A stretch of DNA of 6,021 nucleotides from Pseudomonas sp. GTDB taxonomy: Bacteria; Pseudomonadota; Gammaproteobacteria; Pseudomonadales; Pseudomonadaceae. The position numbers and the translations under genes were made by a program. The stretch is from assembly GCA_003525045.1 (NCBI GenBank), contig DQGF01000515.1, positions 1,309 to 7,329 on the forward strand, in the 5' to 3' direction. Below the pieces are notes generated by a model. It made no database searches. It saw only the letters and a list, made by a program, of their open reading frames with translations, and was not told the origin of the DNA. Positions 1-6,021 of the stretch are shown here, in pieces (the stretch's first letter is position 1; every line of letters begins with the position of its first letter).

Positions 1-50
1 AACATCAAGCCTGCGCAAAGGCCGGCGAGACGAAGGGTAGGGCGGAGCAT
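1..50 (-). CDS. N-terminus of an exported protein, cut by the window edge
   Basis: An ATG at 50-48 on the minus strand opens a frame of 16 full codons reading MLRPTLRLAGLCAGLM, which continues past position 1. The start is supported by a purine-rich Shine-Dalgarno sequence (AAGGAAG) roughly 7 to 10 bases upstream and by its place 23 bases after the TAA of the lipoprotein gene, with which it is probably co-transcribed. The two arginines followed by a hydrophobic run look like a signal peptide. A cysteine at residue 12 follows Leu, so it fits a lipobox poorly, but a lipoprotein is not excluded. The family cannot be identified from 16 residues. The neighbourhood (plsB, ybaY) suggests an envelope protein, which is inference only. 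Confidence 0.55.
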   Translation of the reverse strand, partial: MLRPTLRLAGLCAGLM

Positions 51-73
51 GGTGGCTTCCTTGTTCGAAAGAA

Positions 74-472
74 TTAGCGGACGGCGTGGACGCGGACTTT
101 CAGCGACTGCGGGTCACTGCCATCGAGCTGTACGGCGTGTTGATCGGTGGTGATATACATCAGTTTGCCATCCACCTCGATCCGCGCGCTGACCGAATAA
201 CGATGGCCGGGTTGGACTTGTGCCGGATCGTAGCTCAGTTGAAACGGCAGCGGCACCTGGCCTTTGACCGGGCCTGTCTGTTCGTCGAGGACCACGGCAG
301 GGGCGTCGGCCAGGGACACGTCCTGCAGGCTGACGCTCAAGGTGGCGTTCGGCGGCAGGGCGATGCGTTGCAGGTAGAACACTTCGCCGTCGAGGCTGGA
401 CTTTGCGGCGGGTTGTATCGACTGACAGGCACCCAGCAGGGTGGCGATGGCCAATAGAGAAAGTTTTTTCAT
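74..472 (-). CDS. YbaY/YscW-family outer-membrane lipoprotein
   Basis: Predicted 132-aa lipoprotein. Residues 1-16 (MKKLSLLAIATLLGAC) form a short type II signal peptide ending in a lipobox (LGAC), so Cys16 would be lipidated. Gln at +2 argues against inner-membrane retention and for the outer membrane. The mature part has the layout of the YbaY / YscW-like family: GEVFYLQRIALPP at 29-41, a DVSLADAP segment at 51-58, and PFQLSYDP at 76-83 followed by a RIEVDG strand near 97-102, giving a small beta-sandwich. Some family members (YscW) are pilotins for type III secretin assembly; housekeeping YbaY proteins have no settled role. No secretion genes are visible here, so a pilotin role should not be assumed. 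The ATG at 472-470 has a GGAG Shine-Dalgarno about 8 bases upstream. The gene starts 50 bases after plsB and probably shares its transcript, possibly modulated by the hairpin at 491-514. Confidence 0.85.
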   Translation of the reverse strand: MKKLSLLAIATLLGACQSIQPAAKSSLDGEVFYLQRIALPPNATLSVSLQDVSLADAPAVVLDEQTGPVKGQVPLPFQLSYDPAQVQPGHRYSVSARIEVDGKLMYITTDQHAVQLDGSDPQSLKVRVHAVR

Positions 473-490
473 CGCAAATCTCCGTATTGA

Positions 491-514
491 AGGCGCCAGA
501 AGAAGTTGGCGCCT
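491..514 (-). terminator. Intergenic hairpin between plsB and the lipoprotein gene
   Basis: A perfect 8-bp inverted repeat, AGGCGCCA and TGGCGCCT, encloses an 8-base loop and sits 8 bases after the plsB stop on the minus strand. The downstream bases (TTCAATA) are only weakly T-rich, so it is not a convincing strong Rho-independent terminator. It may act as a partial terminator or as a 3'-end stabiliser of plsB mRNA, reducing read-through into the lipoprotein gene. Its distal arm ends about 9 bases before that gene's GGAG Shine-Dalgarno. The structure is seen directly; the function is inferred. Confidence 0.45.
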
Positions 515-522
515 GTGGGAAT

Positions 523-3027
523 TTAGTCGGTCTTTGCCGGGACCGCGACCTGATCCGCCGCATCTTCACTGCGATGCAACGCCACCTGACGGATCGACAA
601 ACGAATCTCCGCCGGCAACACCCTTTTTGCTGCGCCTTCGGCCAGCTCACCGAGCAGTTCGTGATAACCCAGCTTGCCGGCTTCATCGCGTTTGAGCACG
701 TCCAGGTCGAGCATTGTCTGGATGAAGTGGCGGAACAGGCTCTTGTCGAAGAACTCCGGGGCGTTCAGGCCATGCAGGATCGACAGGCGCTGGGCCATGA
801 CGGTGCACAGGTCCTCCAGTTCTTCGGCACTGATACTGTTCTGGCCGCTGTTGAGCAGCAGGGAAACAGTCATATAGAAACGTTGCAGGGTCTGGGCGAT
901 GCTCTTCGACAGCAAGGTCAGCAGCACGAAGTGCCGTGAACTCGGCGCCGGGCGCAGGTAAACGTCGTTCTCGAAACGCAGCAGGCCTTGCTCGACGAAG
1001 GCTTCGAGCCACTGATCGGTCACCACATCCAGTTCTTCCAGCGACCAGCGAATGAACAGCTCCGCTTGCAGGTACGGATACAGCGCGCGGATGTAGCGCA
1101 GGATCTGTTCGCGGCTCATGCGCGATGCGCTCTGGAAAAAGCTCGCCAGCAACGCCGGCAAGGCGAAGATGTGCAGCACGTTGTTGCGGTAGTAGGTCAT
1201 CAGGACGGCGTTCTGCTCGTCCAGGTACAGAATCTTGCCCAGGGCATCGCTCTGCTCGGACAGCAGGTCCATGTCCTTCACGTGATCGATCAATGCCCGA
1301 CCATCACCTTCCGGTAACGTGGTATGTGGCGAATACGGAACCTTGCGCAGCAGCGCCAGATACAGGTCGAGTACCCGCGCCATGGCGCGATCGTCCAGGG
1401 CCAGACGGCTGGTGGACAACAACGCCAGCGCCACCAGGTTGACCGGATTGATTGCCGCCGCTTCATTCAGATGCTGCGCGACTTTCTTACCGAGGCGGTT
1501 AGTGGTTTCGTTGAGCCAGGCCGGTTTGAACTGCGGACCGAGTTCCTGCTCGCGCCAATCCGGCTGTTCGCTGTCGAGGAATTGCGCCAGTTTGATCGGC
1601 TCGCCGAAGTTCACCGCCACCTGGCCGAAGCGCTGCTTGAGGGCGCCGACGACTTTGAAGATGTCAAAGATCGATTCTTTTTTCTTGCTCGCGCCACGCA
1701 GTTCGCCAAGGTAGGTCCGGCCTTCCAGCACGCGCTCGTAACCGATATACACCGGAATGAACACGATCGGCATCCGTGACGAGCGCAGGAAGCTGCGCAG
1801 GGTGATCGCGAGCATCCCGGTTTTCGGTTGCAGCATGCGCCCGGTGCGCGAGCGACCGCCCTCGACGAAATACTCCACCGGAAAGCCTTTGGTGAATAGG
1901 GTATGCAGGTATTCGTTGAACACCGAGGTGTACAGCGGGTTGCCTTTGAAGGTGCGACGCATGAAGAACGCGCCGCCACGCCGCAGCAGGCTGCCGATCA
2001 CCGGCATGTTGAGGTTGATCCCGGCAGCAACGTGCGGCGGGGTCAGGCCGTTGCGGAACAGCAGATAGGACAGCAACAGATAGTCGATGTGGCTGCGATG
2101 GCAGGGCACATAGATCACTTCGTGACCCTGGGCGACTTTCTGCACGCCTTCGATGTGGTTGACCTTGATTCCGTCGTAGATTTTGTTCCAGAACCAGCTC
2201 AGCACCACTTCCAGAAAGCGGATCGCGGTGTAGGTGTAGTCCGAAGCGATCTCGTTACCGTAGCGCAGGGCCTGGGCCTTGGCTTTCTCCGGGGAGATGT
2301 TCTCGCGCTCGGCTTCGTCGAGGATCGCTTGCTTGACCAGGGGCTGATTGAGCAGGCCTTTGACCAGGTTGCGCCGGTGGGAGATGTCCGGGCCGATCAC
2401 TGCGGCTTTAAGGTTGCGGAAGTGCACGCGCAGAATCCGCTGGGCCATGCGTACGGTGCGCTCGTGGCCCTTGTTGTGATCGATCAGCTCGCGCAGGTGG
2501 ATCGGCGCCGAAAACTGCACTCGGGTCTTGCGTCCCAGCACGATGATGCTGAGCAAGCGGCGCAGGCGCCCGGTGACCGCCCAGCTGTCGGCGAACAGCA
2601 GTTTCCACGGGCTCGATTCGCTGTCCGGCGACTGGCCCCAGAATACGCTGACCGGAATGATCTGCGCGTTTTCGGCAGCGTTCTGGCTCAGCGCGCTGAC
2701 CAGGCGGGTCAGGGTGGGTGGCGCGCCGCGTTTGTCCTGACGTCCAAGCCAGTCGGGCTCTGGTGTCAGGTAGAAAAACGCGGCGGGTTCCATCAGGTTG
2801 CCTACCGATACTGGCAGTACCGGGCGGGGCAGGCCGGCTTTGCTGCACTCGGTATCGACCACGGCAAGGTCGGTCAGTGAAGGGTTTTGCAGGACGTAGA
2901 ACACCGGACGGCTGCGGTCGAGGTCGAGGGTGAACGACGACTGGTTGATCGTCTCCGAGCGAACCCAGAGGTACAGCAGTCGGCGCAGGGTGCCAAACAC
3001 AAGACGGAGGAGCGGGGAACGGGTCAT
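523..3027 (-). CDS. plsB: Glycerol-3-phosphate 1-O-acyltransferase PlsB
   Basis: Predicted 834-aa inner-membrane enzyme that transfers an acyl chain from acyl-ACP or acyl-CoA to the sn-1 position of glycerol-3-phosphate, the first step of phospholipid synthesis. The four acyltransferase blocks are intact: block I HRSHID (HX4D) with His310 and Asp315; block [10 protein letters not shown] at about 351-358; block [12 protein letters not shown] with Glu389 and Gly390; block [12 protein letters not shown] at about 424-433. A long N-terminal region (SETINQSSF near 24-32) and a large C-terminal domain ([13 protein letters not shown], then [19 protein letters not shown]) match full-length PlsB; the E. 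coli protein is 807 aa. I chose the ATG at 3027-3025 ([12 protein letters not shown]), which matches the usual Pseudomonas N-terminus and has AGAAG upstream. An in-frame ATG at 3060 would add 11 residues ([11 protein letters not shown]) that look unlike the family. The gene is divergent from the cold-shock gene, and I see no convincing promoter of its own. No frameshift or missing motif. Confidence 0.97.
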   Translation of the reverse strand: MTRSPLLRLVFGTLRRLLYLWVRSETINQSSFTLDLDRSRPVFYVLQNPSLTDLAVVDTECSKAGLPRPVLPVSVGNLMEPAAFFYLTPEPDWLGRQDKRGAPPTLTRLVSALSQNAAENAQIIPVSVFWGQSPDSESSPWKLLFADSWAVTGRLRRLLSIIVLGRKTRVQFSAPIHLRELIDHNKGHERTVRMAQRILRVHFRNLKAAVIGPDISHRRNLVKGLLNQPLVKQAILDEAERENISPEKAKAQALRYGNEIASDYTYTAIRFLEVVLSWFWNKIYDGIKVNHIEGVQKVAQGHEVIYVPCHRSHIDYLLLSYLLFRNGLTPPHVAAGINLNMPVIGSLLRRGGAFFMRRTFKGNPLYTSVFNEYLHTLFTKGFPVEYFVEGGRSRTGRMLQPKTGMLAITLRSFLRSSRMPIVFIPVYIGYERVLEGRTYLGELRGASKKKESIFDIFKVVGALKQRFGQVAVNFGEPIKLAQFLDSEQPDWREQELGPQFKPAWLNETTNRLGKKVAQHLNEAAAINPVNLVALALLSTSRLALDDRAMARVLDLYLALLRKVPYSPHTTLPEGDGRALIDHVKDMDLLSEQSDALGKILYLDEQNAVLMTYYRNNVLHIFALPALLASFFQSASRMSREQILRYIRALYPYLQAELFIRWSLEELDVVTDQWLEAFVEQGLLRFENDVYLRPAPSSRHFVLLTLLSKSIAQTLQRFYMTVSLLLNSGQNSISAEELEDLCTVMAQRLSILHGLNAPEFFDKSLFRHFIQTMLDLDVLKRDEAGKLGYHELLGELAEGAAKRVLPAEIRLSIRQVALHRSEDAADQVAVPAKTD

Positions 3028-3129
3028 ACGGCTTCTGCGTGAGTGAATAAAACCGAGCATTTGCTCGGGCGGCGGATAGTGTGCCGTATTCGCCGAAAAT
3101 CGGCAAAAAAGCGACTAAGTAAAGTTGAG

Positions 3130-3157
3130 TTGAGAGATTTCGCTACTGTCATATACT
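3130..3157 (+). promoter_or_regulatory. Sigma70-type promoter of the cold-shock gene
   Basis: TTGAGA (3130-3135) and TATACT (3152-3157) are separated by 16 bp. Each differs from consensus at few positions (TTGACA, TATAAT). Transcription would begin near 3164, giving a leader of about 30 nt. That is far shorter than the long structured leader of E. coli cspA, so an RNA thermosensor of that type is unlikely from this promoter. Predicted by eye only. Confidence 0.6.
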
Positions 3158-3178
3158 CGGCCGCTCAACAATAAAAAG

Positions 3179-3186
3179 AAGGGGGT
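3179..3186 (+). promoter_or_regulatory. Strong ribosome binding site of the cold-shock gene
   Basis: The purine run AAGGGGGT lies about 8 bases before the ATG at 3195, within an A-rich leader (AATAAAAAGAAG). This fixes the start codon and suggests efficient translation. Confidence 0.6.
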
Positions 3187-3194
3187 AACGATTC

Positions 3195-3404
3195 ATGGCA
3201 ACGCGCGAAACGGGCAATGTGAAGTGGTTTAACGACGCCAAGGGTTATGGCTTCATTCAGCGCGAGGACGGGGTGGACGTGTTCGTGCACTACCGCGCGA
3301 TCCGCGGCGAAGGACACCGCTCGCTGGCTGAGGGCCAGCAGGTTGAGTATGCGGTGGTGAGTGGCGAGAAGGGGTTGCAGGCTGAGGATGTGGTGGGCCT
3401 CTAA
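3195..3404 (+). CDS. CspA-family cold-shock protein
   Basis: A 69-aa single cold-shock domain (OB fold) protein that binds single-stranded RNA/DNA and is expected to act in the cytoplasm as an RNA chaperone. The N-terminal [15 protein letters not shown] carries the RNP1 motif KGYGFI at residues 16-21. RNP2 is VFVHY at 29-33, where most family members have VFVHF; the aromatic character is kept. The C-terminal half ([12 protein letters not shown], then [10 protein letters not shown]) closes the barrel as usual. The length is typical. Pseudomonas genomes carry several csp paralogues and I cannot say which one this is, nor whether it is cold-inducible or constitutive. It is the only plus-strand gene here, has its own promoter, and ends before a REP doublet. 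Confidence 0.95.
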   Translation: MATRETGNVKWFNDAKGYGFIQREDGVDVFVHYRAIRGEGHRSLAEGQQVEYAVVSGEKGLQAEDVVGL

Positions 3405-3429
3405 ACCCGATCTTCAGATCACCCAAAAC

Positions 3430-3525
3430 CCTGTAGGAGCGAGGCTTGCCCGCGAAGGTGTCGTGTCAGCCAACATCAATGCTGAATATGAAATCGCCTT
3501 CGCGGGCAAGCCTCGCTCCTACAGG
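3430..3525. repeat. REP doublet (REPIN-like perfect inverted repeat)
   Basis: The arms 3430-3458 and 3497-3525 are perfect 29-bp reverse complements around a 38-base spacer. Each arm begins CTGTAGGAGCGAGGCTTG and contains its own imperfect palindrome, GCG-A-GGC-TT-GCC-CGC (3439-3453, mirrored at 3502-3516), with one unpaired A. This is the architecture of Pseudomonas REP sequences arranged as a REPIN, which are mobilised in trans by RAYT transposases; no RAYT gene is in this window. The element lies between the 3' ends of the convergent csp and 125-aa genes. It could act as a two-way transcription barrier or protect mRNA 3' ends, but this is inference. Confidence 0.85.
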
Positions 3526-3541
3526 TTTCCTGTGTTGCGGG

Positions 3542-3919
3542 TTACGCGGTTTTCCAGGTGATCTCTTCTTCGCCATCGGCGCTGATGCGCATCCAGCGAT
3601 CCGCCGACTCTTCACCTTCTTCCTCGACCCAGCTACCCGGTGCGCAGCGCACTTCAACATTCAGCGCGGCAAACGCGGCGCGGGCGCAGGCGATGTCGTC
3701 TTCCCACGGGGTTTGGTCACTTTCCAGGTACAGGCTGTTCCATTTTCCTACGGCTTTCGGCAACCAGGTCACCGGCACGTTGCCGGCTTTGCACTTGTAG
3801 GTCTGACCTTTCTGCACCCAGTCGGTGCACGGGCCCAACGCTTGGCCGAGCCAGGCCGCGATGGCCTTGTAGTCAACGTCGGCGTCTTTCAGGTAAATCT
3901 CGATATCGGGTTGGCGCAT
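3542..3919 (-). CDS. Uncharacterised 125-aa protein
   Basis: I do not recognise the family and give no function. The start ATG at 3919-3917 (MRQPDIEIYLKDAD) is chosen because GAGGA lies about 5-6 bases upstream. The frame stays open 24 codons further, to 3991, but that extension (MVLSNGSGPAK...) runs through intergenic hairpins and looks non-coding. The protein has no signal peptide or membrane segment and is probably cytosolic. It is rich in tryptophan (eight: residues 23, 34, 52, 60, 72, 97, 109, 122) and has four cysteines (31, 43, 78, 92) that do not form CxxC pairs. Its C-terminal part is strongly acidic (VEEEGEESADRW at 98-109, then ADGEEEITW). The gene follows rlmA in the same direction after 84 bp and converges on csp. 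Clean start signals and neighbour-like codon use make it a real gene. Confidence 0.8.
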   Translation of the reverse strand: MRQPDIEIYLKDADVDYKAIAAWLGQALGPCTDWVQKGQTYKCKAGNVPVTWLPKAVGKWNSLYLESDQTPWEDDIACARAAFAALNVEVRCAPGSWVEEEGEESADRWMRISADGEEEITWKTA

Positions 3920-3943
3920 GGATGTCCTCACTGCGGGTTTGAA

Positions 3944-3961
3944 AAATCCATTCGCGGATTT
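3944..3961 (-). other. Small AT-rich hairpin before the 125-aa gene
   Basis: AAATCC and GGATTT can pair over 6 bp around a 6-base loop; on the minus strand the distal arm is followed by further T residues (GGATTTTTC). This resembles a very weak intrinsic terminator after rlmA, 25 bases before the start codon at 3919. The stem is too short and AT-rich to be sure. Confidence 0.25.
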
Positions 3962-3965
3962 AGCC

Positions 3966-3989
3966 GGTCCTGAGCCGTTGCTCAAGACC
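3966..3989 (-). other. Hairpin after the rRNA methyltransferase gene
   Basis: In the minus-strand transcript GGTCTTGAGC and GCTCAGGACC pair over 10 bp with one G-U wobble and a 4-base AACG loop. In plus-strand RNA the same position is an A-C mismatch, so the fold favours the minus transcript. The T tract lies before the hairpin rather than after it, so it is not a standard intrinsic terminator. It begins 14 bases after the rlmA stop codon and could stabilise the dapE-rlmA mRNA 3' end or reduce read-through. Confidence 0.4.
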
Positions 3990-4003
3990 AAAAAAGTTAG
4001 AAG

Positions 4004-4813
4004 TTACTGCAGAACGAAATAATCGTAGCGCATCGAGACGGTGACCTCGAACGGCTCGACCTGCTCGATGACCGCTGCCCGGCGTTCGGCACTGGCACGC
4101 CAACCATGAGGGGTCATCGCCAACAGGTTCGCACGATCCTGACCGCTGGCCAGCGTCAGTTTGAATTCCAGTATTTCGCTGTGTTGCAGTGTCATGCCTT
4201 CCGGCACCAGGGCCAGATGCTTGTCATCCGTGTATTCACGGACTTCATCGTACAACCGCTCGCGCAATTCCATCAGATGGCCGCTGGTCGGCCCGACCTT
4301 CATCAAGCCGCCGCCGGGGCTAAGCAGGCGTTTGGCTTCCTCCCAGTCCAGCGGGCTGAAGACGCTGGCGAGAAACTGGCAGCTGCCAGAGGCCAGCGGC
4401 ACCCGCGCCATGCTGGCGATCAACCAGGTCAGCTGCGGGTTGCGTTTGCAGGCGCGTTTAACCGCTTCCCGGGAGATGTCCAGGGCATAACCATCGGCAT
4501 TCGGCAACGTCTCGGCGATTTGTGCGGTGTAGTAACCCTCGCCACAGCCGATGTCCAGCCAGCGCTGCGGTGCATACCCGGCGGCCAGTTCTGCCAGGCG
4601 CTTGGCCACCGGCGCGTAATGGCCGGCATTCAAGAAGTCGCGGCGGGCTTCGACCATCGCCAGGTTATCCCCAGGGTCGCGGCTGTTCTTGTGCTGCACC
4701 GGCAACAGGTTCAGGTAACCCTGGCGTGCGCGGTCGAAACGATGTCCGGCGGGGCAGGCCACGCCGTTGTCCACCGCATTCAGCGGTTCGCTGCAGATCG
4801 GGCAGGCCAGCAT
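4004..4813 (-). CDS. rlmA: 23S rRNA (guanine-N1)-methyltransferase, RlmA family
   Basis: Predicted 269-aa SAM-dependent methyltransferase; in Gram-negative bacteria RlmA methylates N1 of G745 in helix 35 of 23S rRNA, beside the peptide exit tunnel. The N-terminal zinc finger is intact: Cys4 and Cys7 (CPIC), Cys20 and His24 (CPAGH), followed by FDRARQGYLNLL, a family hallmark. The Rossmann domain has SAM motif I LDIGCGEGYYT at about 86-96, an acidic motif II region (GYALDIS) and the ASVFSPL segment typical of RlmA. The length matches the E. coli enzyme (269 aa). The paralogous TlrB group methylates G748 in Gram-positive bacteria and gives tylosin resistance; the Gram-negative context favours G745. 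The ATG at 4813-4811 shares one base with the dapE stop (TGATG), so translation is probably coupled to dapE. Confidence 0.92.
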   Translation of the reverse strand: MLACPICSEPLNAVDNGVACPAGHRFDRARQGYLNLLPVQHKNSRDPGDNLAMVEARRDFLNAGHYAPVAKRLAELAAGYAPQRWLDIGCGEGYYTAQIAETLPNADGYALDISREAVKRACKRNPQLTWLIASMARVPLASGSCQFLASVFSPLDWEEAKRLLSPGGGLMKVGPTSGHLMELRERLYDEVREYTDDKHLALVPEGMTLQHSEILEFKLTLASGQDRANLLAMTPHGWRASAERRAAVIEQVEPFEVTVSMRYDYFVLQ

Positions 4814-5964
4814 CAGGCGAGCAACTTGATCAGGGTCTGGTAATAGATTTCGGTCAGCACATCGAGGTCGGCGGCCAGCACACGCTCGTTGACCTGGTGG
4901 ATGGTCGCGTTGACCGGGCCGAGTTCCACTACCTGAGTGCCCATGGTCGCGATGAAGCGCCCGTCGGACGTGCCGCCGCTGGTGGAGGCCTTGGTTTCGC
5001 GCCCAGTGATGTCCTTGATGCTCGACGCCACGGCATCCAGCAACGCGCCCGGCTCGGTGAGGAACGGCAGGCCGGACAGTGCCCAGTCGATGTGCCAGTC
5101 CAGGCCATGCTTGTCGAGGATGTCGGCGACGCGCTTTTGCAGGCCTTCGACGGTGGACTCGGTGGAGAAGCGGAAGTTGAACACCGCCACCAGATCCCCC
5201 GGGATCACGTTGGTCGCGCCGGTGCCGGAATTGACGTTGGAAATCTGGAAACTGGTCGGCGGGAAGAAGTCGTTGCCGTGGTCCCAGTGCTCGGCGGCCA
5301 GTTCGGCCAGCGCCGGGGCGGCGAGGTGGATCGGGTTCTTCGCCAGGTGCGGATAGGCCACGTGACCCTGCACGCCGCGCACGGTCAGTTTGGCGCCGAG
5401 GGAGCCACGCCGGCCGTTCTTGACCACATCACCCACCAACGTAGTACTCGACGGTTCGCCGACGATGCACCAGTCCAGACGTTCCTTGCGCGCGGCAAGG
5501 CGTTCGACCACAGCCTTGGTGCCGTGATGCGCCGGACCTTCTTCGTCGCTGGTGATCAGGAAAGCGACCTTGCCCTGGTGATCCGGGTAGTCGGCGACAA
5601 AGCGCTCGGCTGCCACCGTCATGGAGGCCAGGCTGCCTTTCATGTCCGCCGCGCCACGGCCGCAGAGCATGCCGTGTTCGTCGATCAGCGCGTTGAACGG
5701 GTCGATCTGCCAGGCGGTTACCGGGCCGGTCGGCACCACGTCGGTGTGGCCGGCGAAGCACAGCACCGGACCGTCGTGTTGGCCGTGGGTCGCCCAGAAG
5801 TTATCCACATCTTCGATGCGCATTGGCTCGAGCTTGAAACCGGCATCGCCCAGGCGCTGCATCATCTGCTTCTGGCAATCGGCGTCGACCGGCGTCACGG
5901 AGGGACGGCGGATCAGGTCGATGGCGAGTTGGAGGGTCGGCGAAAGGTCGGCGTGGGCCGTCAT
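4813..5964 (-). CDS. dapE: Succinyl-diaminopimelate desuccinylase DapE
   Basis: Predicted 383-aa cytosolic di-zinc M20-family amidohydrolase. It hydrolyses N-succinyl-L,L-2,6-diaminopimelate to L,L-diaminopimelate and succinate, giving precursor for lysine and for meso-diaminopimelate in peptidoglycan. All active-site residues are present: His73 and Asp75 in GHTDVV, bridging Asp107 in AADMKG, the base Glu141 and ligand Glu142 in SDEEG, Glu170 in VGEPS, and His356 in TIHQVNE. The lid/dimerisation domain carries [11 protein letters not shown] (246-256), and GGTSDGRF (330-337) matches the substrate-binding loop. The ATG at 5964-5962 has GGAG about 6 bases upstream. It is the first gene of a group with rlmA. 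No defect seen; probably essential, as DapE is in most bacteria without another DAP route. Confidence 0.97.
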   Translation of the reverse strand: MTAHADLSPTLQLAIDLIRRPSVTPVDADCQKQMMQRLGDAGFKLEPMRIEDVDNFWATHGQHDGPVLCFAGHTDVVPTGPVTAWQIDPFNALIDEHGMLCGRGAADMKGSLASMTVAAERFVADYPDHQGKVAFLITSDEEGPAHHGTKAVVERLAARKERLDWCIVGEPSSTTLVGDVVKNGRRGSLGAKLTVRGVQGHVAYPHLAKNPIHLAAPALAELAAEHWDHGNDFFPPTSFQISNVNSGTGATNVIPGDLVAVFNFRFSTESTVEGLQKRVADILDKHGLDWHIDWALSGLPFLTEPGALLDAVASSIKDITGRETKASTSGGTSDGRFIATMGTQVVELGPVNATIHQVNERVLAADLDVLTEIYYQTLIKLLA

Positions 5965-6003
5965 GAAAAACTCCGGAAAACTTGAATATGGGTGCGGTCT
6001 AAA

Positions 6004-6021
6004 TGTGGGAGCGGGCTTGCT
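6004..6021. repeat. REP sequence truncated by the window edge
   Basis: TGTGGGAGCGGGCTTGCT matches the start of the doublet at 3432-3449 except for A to G at its fourth base, loss of the extra A in the stem, and its last base. The rest, including any inverted partner, lies beyond the window. It sits 39 bases upstream of the dapE start codon, so it may separate dapE from the next upstream gene. Confidence 0.65.

Noticed and set aside
1903..2880. A 325-codon open frame on the plus strand opposite plsB
   Set aside because: Antisense shadow of plsB, which has all its motifs; no supporting ribosome binding site or recognisable domain.
2408..3106. A 232-codon minus-strand frame overlapping the 5' part of plsB
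   Set aside because: Out-of-frame shadow of plsB, rich in Pro/Arg, without recognisable motifs.
3094..3106. Hairpin GCCGA-AAA-TCGGC next to a run of A residues, considered as a terminator
   Set aside because: The stem is only 5 bp and the homopolymer is A after it on plus and T before it on minus, so neither strand gives a stem followed by a T tract. It also lies in a divergent promoter region.
3431..3524. CRISPR-like or IS-end interpretation of the inverted repeat
   Set aside because: There are only two units, inverted rather than direct, with no spacer series, no transposase and no visible target duplication; REP architecture explains it fully.
3446..3973. A 175-codon plus-strand frame through the REP doublet and opposite the 125-aa gene
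   Set aside because: It starts inside a repeat and is antisense to a gene with good start signals; the product has no recognisable features.
3920..3991. 24-codon upstream extension of the 125-aa protein
   Set aside because: It runs through the intergenic hairpins, and the internal ATG at 3919 has a better-placed GAGGA ribosome binding site.
4522..5985. A 487-codon open frame on the plus strand opposite dapE and rlmA
   Set aside because: It spans two well-supported genes in antisense; its low-complexity, Arg/Gly/Val/His-rich product resembles no protein I know. Long antisense frames are common in GC-rich genes with G/C third positions.

Overview
The window looks like chromosomal DNA of a Pseudomonas, most likely of the fluorescens/putida type. 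The PlsB, DapE, RlmA and cold-shock proteins read like their Pseudomonas homologues, codon use is GC-rich at third positions, and two sequences of the 'TGTRGGAGCGRGCTTGC' REP type typical of fluorescent pseudomonads are present. No phage, plasmid, IS, CRISPR or RNA gene is visible. It is a conserved housekeeping region and I see no credible new multi-gene system in it.

Layout. Almost everything is on the minus strand. Reading in that direction from the right edge: a truncated REP sequence (6004-6021); dapE (5964-4813, lysine/peptidoglycan biosynthesis); rlmA-type 23S rRNA methyltransferase (4813-4004), whose start codon shares one base with the dapE stop; an 84-bp gap with two small hairpins; and a 125-aa conserved-looking protein of unknown function (3919-3542). 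Next comes a 137-bp convergent intergenic region holding a perfect 29-bp inverted repeat made of two head-to-head REP sequences (a REPIN-like doublet). The only plus-strand gene follows, a 69-aa CspA-family cold-shock protein (3195-3404). A 167-bp divergent promoter region separates it from plsB (3027-523, glycerol-3-phosphate acyltransferase). After plsB come a short hairpin, a YbaY/YscW-like lipoprotein (472-74), and the first 16 codons of another apparently exported protein that runs off the left edge (50-1).

How the genes fit together. dapE and rlmA form a tightly coupled pair, perhaps with the 125-aa gene downstream. plsB, ybaY and the edge gene form a second minus-strand group with an envelope theme: phospholipid synthesis, a lipoprotein and a secreted product. 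The cold-shock gene has its own good sigma70-type promoter and faces away from plsB. The REP doublet lies where the csp and 125-aa transcripts converge, a typical position for such elements.
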